From assembly GCA_021821235.1 (NCBI GenBank), contig JAKACS010000268.1:1-5451 (forward strand): 5,451 nt of DNA. The letters run 5' to 3'. This DNA is from Bacillota bacterium. Lineage in GTDB: Bacteria; Bacillota; Bacilli; Bacillales_B; DSM-18226. Below are positions 1 to 5,451 of this stretch, piece by piece. Both the position numbers and the translations under genes were made by a program. Under the pieces are notes generated by a model. It searched no databases. It was not told the DNA's origin and saw only the letters and a program-made list of their open reading frames with translations. How positions within the stretch are numbered: the stretch's first letter is position 1; every line of letters begins with the position of its first letter.

Positions 1-71
1 AACAAAGCCTTGAAGCAAGGAACATGCAAAAACTTACACACAAAAGGTTATATATTTACCCGAAATAATTA

Positions 72-100
72 TTTAATAATTCCGAATTATAAAATATAAT
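72..100 (+). promoter_or_regulatory. Candidate sigma-A promoter for cstA-ybdD
   Basis: A perfect -10 hexamer TATAAT lies at 95-100. Seventeen bases upstream is TTTAAT (72-77), a poor -35 box matching TTGACA at three of six positions. Transcription would start near 107, giving a leader of about 110 nt before the TTG start. The weak -35 would suit a promoter that needs an activator or is held under control. The whole area is AT-rich, so a TATAAT could occur by chance; I saw no better pair in the leader and no sigma-54 -24/-12 signature. Confidence 0.45.
76..90. promoter_or_regulatory. Palindromic operator-like site in the promoter spacer
   Basis: ATAATTC (76-82) and GAATTAT (84-90) are perfect 7-bp inverted arms around a single C. 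The site fills most of the spacer between the proposed -35 and -10, where a bound regulator would directly block or remodel RNA polymerase. The central TTC-N-GAA matches the core of the CodY box, but the flanks match poorly: 8 of 15 positions overall. The arms also do not fit Fur or PerR 7-1-7 boxes well. The regulator is therefore unassigned, and AT-richness raises the odds of a chance palindrome. Confidence 0.35.
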
Positions 101-116
101 AAAGTGACGATATAAA

Positions 117-130
117 TGAAAACTTTCCGA
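117..130 (+). promoter_or_regulatory. Degenerate cre-like (CcpA) site
   Basis: TGAAAACTTTCCGA matches the catabolite-responsive element pattern TGWAARCGYTWNCW at 11 of 14 positions, but one mismatch falls in the central CG, which is usually the most conserved part. It lies about 10-25 nt downstream of the inferred transcription start, a usual place for CcpA repression. A carbon-starvation transporter is a plausible CcpA target. This is inference from position and partial match only. Confidence 0.25.
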
Positions 131-166
131 TTGTCCAGGCCTATAGACTGTTCATGAGGCAAAGTT

Positions 167-188
167 GAATTTATGCGTAAATAAATTC
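167..188 (+). repeat. Perfect 8-bp inverted repeat in the cstA leader
   Basis: GAATTTAT (167-174) and ATAAATTC (181-188) are exact reverse complements separated by the six bases GCGTAA. In mRNA this could form an AU-rich hairpin ending 12 nt before the AAAGGTGG ribosome binding site. In DNA it could be an operator well downstream of the transcription start. It has no following T tract, so it is not an intrinsic terminator. Its low GC content means the RNA hairpin would be only marginally stable. Confidence 0.45.
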
Positions 189-200
189 TGATGAGATTAG

Positions 201-208
201 AAAGGTGG
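201..208 (+). promoter_or_regulatory. Ribosome binding site that fixes the cstA start
   Basis: AAAGGTGG differs at one base from the Bacillus ideal AAAGGAGG and ends 9 nt before TTG at 218. The upstream in-frame ATG at 191 has no Shine-Dalgarno sequence; the bases before it belong to the AU-rich inverted repeat at 167-188. This decides for the TTG start. Confidence 0.8.
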
Positions 209-217
209 GGGACTATT

Positions 218-2296
218 TTGAAAGCACTAAAATCCATTGTGATCTGGGGGGTTATTTCGGCTCTCGGCGCTGCCGGTTTTGCCGTGATGGCGTTAAACAA
301 TGGCGAAACGATCAACGCCATTTGGCTGCTAACGGCTGCTGTTAGTGTTTACGCGATTGCCTATCGTTTTTACAGCAAATTTATTGCAAACAAAGTATTT
401 CAGCTTGATAACACGCGAAAGACACCTGCCGAGATTCACAATGACGGGAAGGACTATGTGCCGACAAATAAGTGGGTATTGTTCGGACACCATTTTGCCG
501 CAATTGCTGGAGCAGGTCCGCTTGTTGGTCCAATCCTTGCCGCGCAAATGGGATACTTACCGGGAACGCTTTGGATTGTAATTGGCGTTGTTCTAGCCGG
601 AGCTGTTCAAGATTTTATCATCTTATTCGGTTCGATGCGTCGGAATGGGAAATCGCTTGGCGAAATGATTAAAGAAGAAATGGGGCCTATAACCGGCTTT
701 ATTTCGATGGTTGGTATTTTAGGAATTATGATTATTTTATTAGCAGTTTTAGCGTTAGTCGTTGTGAAAGCGCTCGCAGGTAGTCCTTGGGGAATGTTCA
801 CGATTGCGGCAACGATTCCGATTGCGATCTTAATGGGTGTTTATATGCGGTTTATCCGCCCTGGGCGCGTTGGCGAAGCATCTGTGATCGGAATTGTCTT
901 ATTGCTTGCATCGCTTTTTTATGGACAACATGTGGCGCAAGATCCAACATTAGCTAGTCTGTTCACCTTTAAAGGTGAAACCATTGCCATTATGATGATT
1001 TTTTACGGTTTTATCGCCTCTGTTTTACCTGTTTGGCTTTTGCTTGCACCTCGCGATTATTTAAGTACGTTTTTAAAGGTCGGAACAATTTTGGCATTGG
1101 CATTGGGAATTATCATTGTTGCCCCTGATTTGCAAATGCCTGGGATAACAAAGTTTATTGATGGCACAGGACCTGTATTTGCAGGAAATTTATTCCCATT
1201 CTTATTTATTACAATTGCCTGTGGCTCTGTTTCCGGATTCCATGCCCTCGTTTCTTCAGGGACAACTCCGAAGATGATCGAGATCGAATCCCATACCCGT
1301 GCGATCGGTTATGGAGCCATGCTGACTGAATCCTTTGTAGCTGTTATGGCAATGATTGCCGCTGCTGTTCTGACACCTGGCGTTTATTTTGCCATCAACA
1401 GTCCACCCGCTGTCATCGGCACAGATGTTGCGCAAGTTGCCCAAACGATCTCAAGCTGGGGCTTTACGGTAACACCTGATGAATTGAAAACGATTGCCAA
1501 TCAGGTTGGCGAACAGTCAATTCTTTCTCGAACAGGCGGCGCACCAACACTAGCAATCGGGATGGCAACGATTTTTTCAAACGTCATTGGCGGAAAAGCC
1601 CTAATGGCATTCTGGTACCACTTTGCCATTCTTTTTGAAGCCTTGTTTATTTTGACAACGATTGATGCGGGGACAAGGGTTGGCCGCTTTATGATTCAAG
1701 ACTTAATTGGTATCGCCTACAAACCGTTTGCCAAAACGGAATCGTTAATTCCGAATCTTGTCGCGACGGCGTTATGTGTCCTTGGCTGGGGATACTTTTT
1801 ATACCAAGGGGTTGTTGACCCACTTGGCGGCATTAATACCCTCTGGCCGCTATTTGGAATTGCCAACCAGATGCTTGCCGGAATTGCCTTGCTGCTCGGT
1901 ACAACACTGTTGTTTAAAATGGGCAAAAAAGCATACACATGGGTTACATTGATCCCAACTACTTGGCTGTTAATCGTTACAATGGCTGCTGGCTGGCAAA
2001 AGCTTTTTGATGCCAATCCAAAAGTCGGATTTTTGGCACACGCCAACGTTTTCAATACTGCATATACTGATAGTAAGGTGCTAGCACCGGCTAAAAATCT
2101 TGCCCAAATGAAACAAGTGCTTGTCAATGATTATGTCGATGCCGCTTTAACGGCAATTTTCATGCTGGTTGTCATTGTGGTCTTTATGTCGGCACTGAAT
2201 ATTTGGTATAAAGTTTTAACCAACCACAAGCTTCCATTACATGAATCACCTTATGTACCTCGCAATAAAGGAGATGTAAAGACGTATGCTGGCTAA
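218..2296 (+). CDS. cstA: CstA family carbon starvation / pyruvate transporter
   Basis: This is a polytopic inner-membrane transporter of the CstA family. E. coli CstA is induced by carbon starvation, was first linked to peptide uptake, and has more recently been described, with its paralogue BtsT, as a pyruvate transporter. The 692-residue product is nearly full-length against E. coli CstA (about 700). Recognisable family blocks are HNDGKDYVPT (74-83), GHHFAAIAGAGPLVGP (90-105), the LLLAPRDYLSTFLK loop (274-287), GNLFPFLFITIACG (323-336), SGFHALVSSGTTPKM (339-353), FWYHFAILFEALFILT (465-480), and DPLGGINTLWPLFGIANQMLAG (534-555). Many hydrophobic segments run from about 7-25 to 643-661. The TTG at 218 is chosen over ATG at 191 because of AAAGGTGG 9 nt upstream, and because residues 1-30 then align without a gap to the E. 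coli N-terminus as I recall it (both reach ALNxGE at residue 30). The last 11 nt overlap the downstream small gene, implying co-expression. The frame is intact. Confidence 0.95.
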   Translation: MKALKSIVIWGVISALGAAGFAVMALNNGETINAIWLLTAAVSVYAIAYRFYSKFIANKVFQLDNTRKTPAEIHNDGKDYVPTNKWVLFGHHFAAIAGAGPLVGPILAAQMGYLPGTLWIVIGVVLAGAVQDFIILFGSMRRNGKSLGEMIKEEMGPITGFISMVGILGIMIILLAVLALVVVKALAGSPWGMFTIAATIPIAILMGVYMRFIRPGRVGEASVIGIVLLLASLFYGQHVAQDPTLASLFTFKGETIAIMMIFYGFIASVLPVWLLLAPRDYLSTFLKVGTILALALGIIIVAPDLQMPGITKFIDGTGPVFAGNLFPFLFITIACGSVSGFHALVSSGTTPKMIEIESHTRAIGYGAMLTESFVAVMAMIAAAVLTPGVYFAINSPPAVIGTDVAQVAQTISSWGFTVTPDELKTIANQVGEQSILSRTGGAPTLAIGMATIFSNVIGGKALMAFWYHFAILFEALFILTTIDAGTRVGRFMIQDLIGIAYKPFAKTESLIPNLVATALCVLGWGYFLYQGVVDPLGGINTLWPLFGIANQMLAGIALLLGTTLLFKMGKKAYTWVTLIPTTWLLIVTMAAGWQKLFDANPKVGFLAHANVFNTAYTDSKVLAPAKNLAQMKQVLVNDYVDAALTAIFMLVVIVVFMSALNIWYKVLTNHKLPLHESPYVPRNKGDVKTYAG
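2267..2273 (+). promoter_or_regulatory. Ribosome binding site of ybdD inside cstA
   Basis: AAAGGAG lies within the last codons of cstA and ends 12 nt before the ATG at 2286. The small gene therefore has its own strong initiation site despite overlapping cstA, which fits coupled but independent translation. Confidence 0.75.
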
Positions 2297-2489
2297 GCTA
2301 AGATCGGTCATGAAATATCGCAAACAGTTCCTTAGCTTACTTGTCGGTGTTCCCAGCTATGAAAAATATGTGGAACACATGCAAGCAAATCATCCAAACG
2401 AAGCGATTAAAACACAGAAAGAATTTTTCTGCGAAGCCCAAGAAGCCCGCTACAACGGAAAAGACGGGAAAGTATCGAGATGCTGTTAG
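2286..2489 (+). CDS. ybdD: YbdD/YjiX family small protein (DUF466)
   Basis: This 67-residue protein belongs to the YbdD/YjiX family (DUF466, Sel_put), whose genes usually follow cstA or btsT. Family marks are VGVPSYEKYVEHM (20-32), HP (36-37), EFFCEAQEARYNGKDGK (46-62) and the C-terminal RCC (65-67). The ATG at 2286 places the V/I-G-x-P motif at residues 20-23, as in E. coli YbdD as I recall it, so it is preferred to the internal ATG at 2310. No signal peptide or clear membrane span is seen. The family is thought to assist the partner transporter; the mechanism is inference here. Some family members were predicted to carry selenocysteine near the C-terminus; here both final residues are ordinary cysteine codons (TGC TGT) and the stop is TAG. 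It overlaps cstA by 11 nt and is followed 10 nt later by a terminator. Confidence 0.92.
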   Translation: MLAKLRSVMKYRKQFLSLLVGVPSYEKYVEHMQANHPNEAIKTQKEFFCEAQEARYNGKDGKVSRCC

Positions 2490-2498
2490 GTTGATCAT

Positions 2499-2545
2499 AA
2501 AAACAGCCTGCAGTCGAGAGCCTAAATCGATTGCAGGCTGTTTTT
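2499..2545. terminator. Bidirectional intrinsic terminator
   Basis: AAAAACAGCCTGCA (2499-2512) pairs perfectly with TGCAGGCTGTTTTT (2532-2545). Inside this the stem continues for five more pairs, including one G-U, leaving a 9-nt loop at 2518-2526. The + strand copy ends in five U after a GC-rich stem; the - strand copy does too, because of the A tract on the left arm. It starts 10 nt after the ybdD stop and lies 66 nt beyond the aldehyde dehydrogenase stop, so it can end both converging transcripts. The remaining bases to 2611 show nothing else. Confidence 0.92.
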
Positions 2546-2611
2546 CTGTAAAATGATATCTGAAAAATTCCTTTATAAATATTATCCGGTCGTAAAAAAC
2601 ACCTTCACAAT

Positions 2612-4048
2612 CTACCCCAATTTAATCCCCATAAACTTCACTTCTGTCATTTCATCAATGGCAGAGGCAACTCCTTCGCGGCCGATGCCGCTTAACTTTA
2701 CACCGCCATATGGGTAATTGTCCTGGCGAACAGTCGAAATTTCGTTGATCCAAACACCACCTGTCTCTAAGGCTTCAAAGAAGCGAAAAGCCCGGTTGAT
2801 ATCAGAGGTAAACACGCCTGCCTGCAGTCCGTAATCAGAATCATTGGCAACAGCAATTACCTCTTCTTCTGTATCAAACGGAATCACCGTGACTAACGGA
2901 GCAAAGACCTCCTGACAGACTACCTTCATGGAAGGAGCCACATCCACCAACACCGTTGGTTGGAGCAACGTTCCCTGTCGCTGCCCGCCTGCCAACACCT
3001 TTGCCCCTTGGCTGAGCGCCTCCTGTATCCACGCCTCAGCGCGAATGGCAGCATCTTCAGTAATCATCGGACCGACGTCCGTTGTTTTCAATACCGGATC
3101 ACCTACTTGCAGCTTTTCAACCAACGGAACCAATTTATCCAAAAATGGGCCAAAGACTTCACGATGGACATAAATTCTTTGGACAGAAATACACGCTTGA
3201 CCTGCAAAAGCAAATCCTCCCTTGACCATACCTGCAACAGCTGCATCCAAGTCGCCATCTGGGAACACAATATTCGGTGAATTCGACCCTAATTCAAGCG
3301 TTACTTTTCGATTTCCAGCCATCTCCTTTATTTTATAGCCAACCGGACCGCTTCCGGTAAAGGTCACTTTTTTAACGATTGGATGGGTAACTAACGGAGG
3401 TACGAGATCCGCACCGAAACCGTTCACCACATTCACCGCTCCGACAGGAAGTCCGGCTTCCTCCATTAGAGTAACCAGCTTCATCGCCGACAAAGGCGTT
3501 TTTTCGGCCGGTTTCAAGACAACCGTACACCCGGCCGCAATAGCTGGAGCTAATTTATGTAAAACAAGATTGAGCGGGAAGTTAAACGGCGTAATCGCTG
3601 CGACGACACCTACTGGGACGCGTTTGGCAAATCCGACTCGTCCTTCCCCTCCAACCGCGGCATCCATCTTAATCAATTCCCCGTCGTTTCGCTTCGCTTC
3701 CTCACTGGCGAAACGAAGAACTTGTACCGCACGACCCACTTCTCCCCGAGCATCCCGAATCGGTTTCCCTGCTTCCTGACAAAGAAGCTGGGCAAATTCT
3801 TCCCCGCGGCTTTCAAGCAAGTCCGCAGATTTCCGCAAAATTGTTGAGCGCTGATGCGCCGGCATTTTTTTCATTGTTCCCTCAAAAACCTGCCCCGCCG
3901 TTTCAATCGCCAACTGTAAATCTTCCTCTGTAGCAAAGTCCACCTTCCCTACTAAATCCCCATTGTATGGATTGCGCACCTCGTATTGGACACGACCGTT
4001 TCCGCTGTATTCTTTTCCGTTAATAAGCGACCCAATGTTAACCACCAC
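2612..4048 (-). CDS. NAD(P)-dependent aldehyde dehydrogenase family protein
   Basis: This is a soluble ALDH-superfamily enzyme of 478 residues, the usual length, oxidising an aldehyde to a carboxylic acid with NAD(P)+. Visible active-site elements are TPFNFP with Asn156, VLKPAEKTP with Lys179 and Glu182 for cofactor binding, FTGSGPVG (230-237), the general base Glu252 in LELGSNSP, the catalytic Cys286 in FAGQACISVQR, and EVFAP (380-384). Glu182 favours NAD+ but does not settle it. LELGSN in place of the common LELGGK, together with GQACISVQRIYVH, suggests the branch holding lactaldehyde, phosphonoacetaldehyde and non-phosphorylating GAPDH-like enzymes rather than betaine-aldehyde dehydrogenases; this is from memory. 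The start is GTG at 4048, 8 nt after GGGGG; a second GTG follows at once. It is the last gene of an operon, 12 nt after the ABC ATPase stop, so its substrate probably derives from what that transporter imports. The substrate cannot be named. Confidence 0.93.
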   Translation of the reverse strand: MVVNIGSLINGKEYSGNGRVQYEVRNPYNGDLVGKVDFATEEDLQLAIETAGQVFEGTMKKMPAHQRSTILRKSADLLESRGEEFAQLLCQEAGKPIRDARGEVGRAVQVLRFASEEAKRNDGELIKMDAAVGGEGRVGFAKRVPVGVVAAITPFNFPLNLVLHKLAPAIAAGCTVVLKPAEKTPLSAMKLVTLMEEAGLPVGAVNVVNGFGADLVPPLVTHPIVKKVTFTGSGPVGYKIKEMAGNRKVTLELGSNSPNIVFPDGDLDAAVAGMVKGGFAFAGQACISVQRIYVHREVFGPFLDKLVPLVEKLQVGDPVLKTTDVGPMITEDAAIRAEAWIQEALSQGAKVLAGGQRQGTLLQPTVLVDVAPSMKVVCQEVFAPLVTVIPFDTEEEVIAVANDSDYGLQAGVFTSDINRAFRFFEALETGGVWINEISTVRQDNYPYGGVKLSGIGREGVASAIDEMTEVKFMGIKLG

Positions 4049-4056
4049 TTTACATT

Positions 4057-4063
4057 CCCCCTA
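4057..4063 (-). promoter_or_regulatory. Ribosome binding site fused to the ATPase stop codon
   Basis: Read on the - strand, TAGGGGG combines the TAG stop of the ATPase gene with the Shine-Dalgarno sequence of the dehydrogenase, 8 nt before its GTG start. This arrangement suggests translational coupling between the two genes and supports the GTG at 4048 as the start. Confidence 0.65.
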
Positions 4064-4813
4064 ATGTTCTACTTTTTGAAGAAATTCCTTCGTTCGATTA
4101 TGTTTCGGGTTATGGAGTAATTCCTTTGGCAAGCCTTCTTCGACGATCACGCCTCCATCCATAAAAATAACCCGATCGCCAACCTCTTCAGCAAATTTCA
4201 TTTCATGTGTGACCAACACCATGGTCATTCCTTCTTTCGCCAAATCGCGAATAACATTTAACACTTCACCAATTAGCTCGGGATCGAGTGCCGAGGTTGC
4301 CTCATCAAACAGCATCGCTTTCGGTTCCATCGCCAGCGCTCTAGCAATAGCGACACGCTGCTGCTGCCCGCCGGATAATTGAGCCGGATAATGATGCATC
4401 CGTTCCGCTAAGCCGACTTTTCGCAAATAGGTTTCAGCTGTTTTTCGGGCAGCTTCTTTCGATTTCTTTCGAATTTTGATTTGAGCAGCCATCACATTTT
4501 CAAGCGCCGTCATCGTTGGGAATAAGTTAAACCGCTGAAAAACCATGCCCACTTCGGTTCGAAGCCCAGCAACATGCTTCTCATTAAATTTTTCACCTGG
4601 TTTACTAAAATAATCACCGTGAACCTTTACCGTTCCGCTGGTTGGGATTTCTAAATAGTTGAGACAGCGAAGAAAAGTGGATTTACCTGATCCAGACGGC
4701 CCGATAATAACCACCTTTTCTCCCTGTTGAATCTCCAGATCAATTCCTTTTAAAATTTCGTTTGTACCAAACGATTTTCGCAATTGATTCACTTCAATGA
4801 TTGCATTAGACAT
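4061..4813 (-). CDS. Polar amino acid ABC transporter, ATP-binding protein
   Basis: This 250-residue ATPase powers a polar-amino-acid (PAAT, HisP/GlnQ-type) importer at the inner face of the membrane. All nucleotide-binding motifs are intact: Walker [10 protein letters not shown] (38-46), Q-loop Gln93 in VFQRFNLFP, signature LSGGQQQR (146-153), Walker B AMLFDE (166-171), D-loop SALD (174-177) and switch His203 in VTHEM. Length and the run from LSGGQQQR through [10 protein letters not shown] are typical of the GlnQ/HisP subfamily. The DEATS form (Ala for the commoner Pro) is a minor variant. The start ATG at 4813 follows GAGGAG (4825-4830) and overlaps the permease gene by 8 nt, as usual for subunit pairs. 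The family covers glutamine, histidine, arginine, cystine, ectoine and opine systems, and the ATPase alone cannot show which applies. Confidence 0.95.
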   Translation of the reverse strand: MSNAIIEVNQLRKSFGTNEILKGIDLEIQQGEKVVIIGPSGSGKSTFLRCLNYLEIPTSGTVKVHGDYFSKPGEKFNEKHVAGLRTEVGMVFQRFNLFPTMTALENVMAAQIKIRKKSKEAARKTAETYLRKVGLAERMHHYPAQLSGGQQQRVAIARALAMEPKAMLFDEATSALDPELIGEVLNVIRDLAKEGMTMVLVTHEMKFAEEVGDRVIFMDGGVIVEEGLPKELLHNPKHNRTKEFLQKVEH

Positions 4814-5451
4814 GACGCGCTAATCTCCTCTCCAGCACTCGGACTACTTGAGCCATTGGTAAACTTAAGACTAAATACGCTAGTGCTAAAAGCGTGTAAG
4901 ATTCAATCGTTAAGAACGTTTGCGAAGCGTAGGCTTGTGTACGAAGCAATAGTTCATACACAGTAATGAATGCAAGAAGTGAGGTATCCTTAATCATCAT
5001 AATAATGTAATTTCCAAAGGTAGGTAAAGCAATCCGGCCGGCCTGTGGGATGACTATCGACCACATCGCCTGTTGCTTGGTGTAGCCAAGTGCGAGCGCG
5101 GCTTCCGTTTGGCCGCGGTCGATGGAAATAATCGAGGAACGAATTACTTCGGATAAATAAGCGCCATAATTGATTCCCATGGCAACCGTACCAGCAGTAA
5201 ATGCATCAAAATTAATTTGGTAATTTGGGATCCAAAATTGAACGATTAGAGAGAGAATTAATGGAACAACATAATACATATACACGAGTTGAACAACCAA
5301 AGGGGTTCCTCGGATAATTTCGAGGAATACCACCAATAGTCCGTTCAGCCACTTGATTTTTGAAATACGTCCAAGGGCAATCAATGTTCCAAGGATCAAT
5401 GCCAAAGCAAACCCGGCTACAGTGGCTCCGAGAACGGTTCCCATAGATCGG
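4806..5451 (-). CDS. Polar amino acid ABC transporter permease, 5' partial
   Basis: This is the membrane subunit of the same importer, HisM/GlnP type. The frame stays open to the window edge; the first visible ATG (5444) is probably internal, because family members have roughly 15-25 further residues before the G-x-x-x-T-x-x-x segment seen here. Counting from that ATG, visible marks are [14 protein letters not shown] (45-58), [15 protein letters not shown] (91-105), the EAA coupling loop beginning EAALALG (114-120) and running through [11 protein letters not shown] to 141, and KDTSLLAFI (152-160). There are about five hydrophobic spans. The segment between MYYVVP and FTAGT (about residues 56-85) appears roughly ten residues longer than in common GlnP-type permeases. 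The gene overlaps the ATPase by 8 nt. The binding protein normally encoded nearby would lie beyond the right edge. Confidence 0.93.
   Translation of the reverse strand, partial: RSMGTVLGATVAGFALALILGTLIALGRISKIKWLNGLLVVFLEIIRGTPLVVQLVYMYYVVPLILSLIVQFWIPNYQINFDAFTAGTVAMGINYGAYLSEVIRSSIISIDRGQTEAALALGYTKQQAMWSIVIPQAGRIALPTFGNYIIMMIKDTSLLAFITVYELLLRTQAYASQTFLTIESYTLLALAYLVLSLPMAQVVRVLERRLARHV

Larger units (their letters stand above)
1..217. other. Non-coding leader region upstream of cstA
   Basis: No credible gene lies in this stretch; the open frame on the opposite strand that enters it runs antisense through the cstA start and has no family features. The stretch is very AT-rich between about 45 and 120. 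It holds a candidate promoter, a 7-1-7 palindrome, a degenerate cre-like site and an 8-bp inverted repeat just before the cstA ribosome binding site, each listed separately. A small inverted repeat, CCTTG-AAG-CAAGG, sits at 8-20. It lacks a T tract on the + strand and is too weak to call a terminator. The gene upstream of cstA is outside the window. Confidence 0.7.

Noticed and set aside
8..20. CCTTG-AAG-CAAGG inverted repeat as a terminator
   Set aside because: Only a 5-bp stem, with no T tract on the + strand and just CTTTGTT on the - strand. The context is cut by the window edge.
76..90. Fur or PerR box
   Set aside because: The 7-1-7 spacing fits, but the arms ATAATTC/GAATTAT do not match TGATAAT/ATTATCA or TTATAAT/ATTATAA well enough.
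73..321. 82-residue open frame antisense to the cstA start
   Set aside because: It overlaps the leader and the cstA N-terminal region, shows no family features and ends in low-complexity AT-rich translation.
1717..2127. 136-residue open frame antisense to cstA
   Set aside because: It lies wholly opposite a clear coding gene, has no recognisable domain, and its composition is what a shadow of a membrane-protein gene would give.
2481..2489. Possible selenocysteine at the end of the DUF466 protein
   Set aside because: The final codons are TGC TGT followed by TAG; there is no in-frame TGA, so this member ends in ordinary cysteines.
2507..2829. GCCTGCAGTC in the terminator arm and again inside the dehydrogenase gene near 2820
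   Set aside because: A single 10-base match, one copy in coding sequence, with no further copies noticed. Most likely coincidence.
2928..3280. Open frames on the + strand opposite the dehydrogenase gene
   Set aside because: Shadow frames of a well-supported ALDH gene, with no motifs of their own.

Overview
The window looks like ordinary chromosomal DNA from a low-to-moderate-GC Firmicute, most likely a member of the Bacillaceae. The evidence is strong purine-rich ribosome binding sites, TTG and GTG starts, a compact layout, an AT-rich sigma-A-like promoter region and protein sequences typical of that group. I see no insertion sequence, phage gene, tRNA, rRNA or CRISPR array. Species cannot be fixed from this sequence.

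Layout: positions 1-217 are an AT-rich non-coding leader with a candidate promoter and several inverted repeats. On the + strand, 218-2296 encodes CstA, a 692-residue membrane transporter of the carbon-starvation/pyruvate family. It overlaps by 11 nt a 67-residue YbdD/YjiX (DUF466) protein at 2286-2489. A strong stem-loop at 2499-2545, with A and T tracts on both sides, can terminate transcription in both directions. On the - strand, read from the right edge, lie an amino-acid-type ABC permease (4806-5451, 5' end cut by the window), its ATPase (4061-4813, 8 nt overlap) and an NAD(P)-dependent aldehyde dehydrogenase (2612-4048, 12 nt gap). These three look like one operon that converges on the cstA unit.

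How they work together: cstA-ybdD is a conserved pair for taking up pyruvate (and, in older work, peptides) when preferred carbon runs out. The - strand operon couples a polar amino acid or amine importer to an aldehyde dehydrogenase. This suggests import of a nitrogenous compound whose breakdown gives an aldehyde that is oxidised to an acid. The substrate-binding protein and any amine-to-aldehyde enzyme are not in the window, so the substrate is unknown.

I found no convincing novel system. The points most worth a second look are the palindrome in the cstA promoter spacer, the leader hairpin, the TTG start of cstA, and the unassigned substrate of the transporter/dehydrogenase operon.
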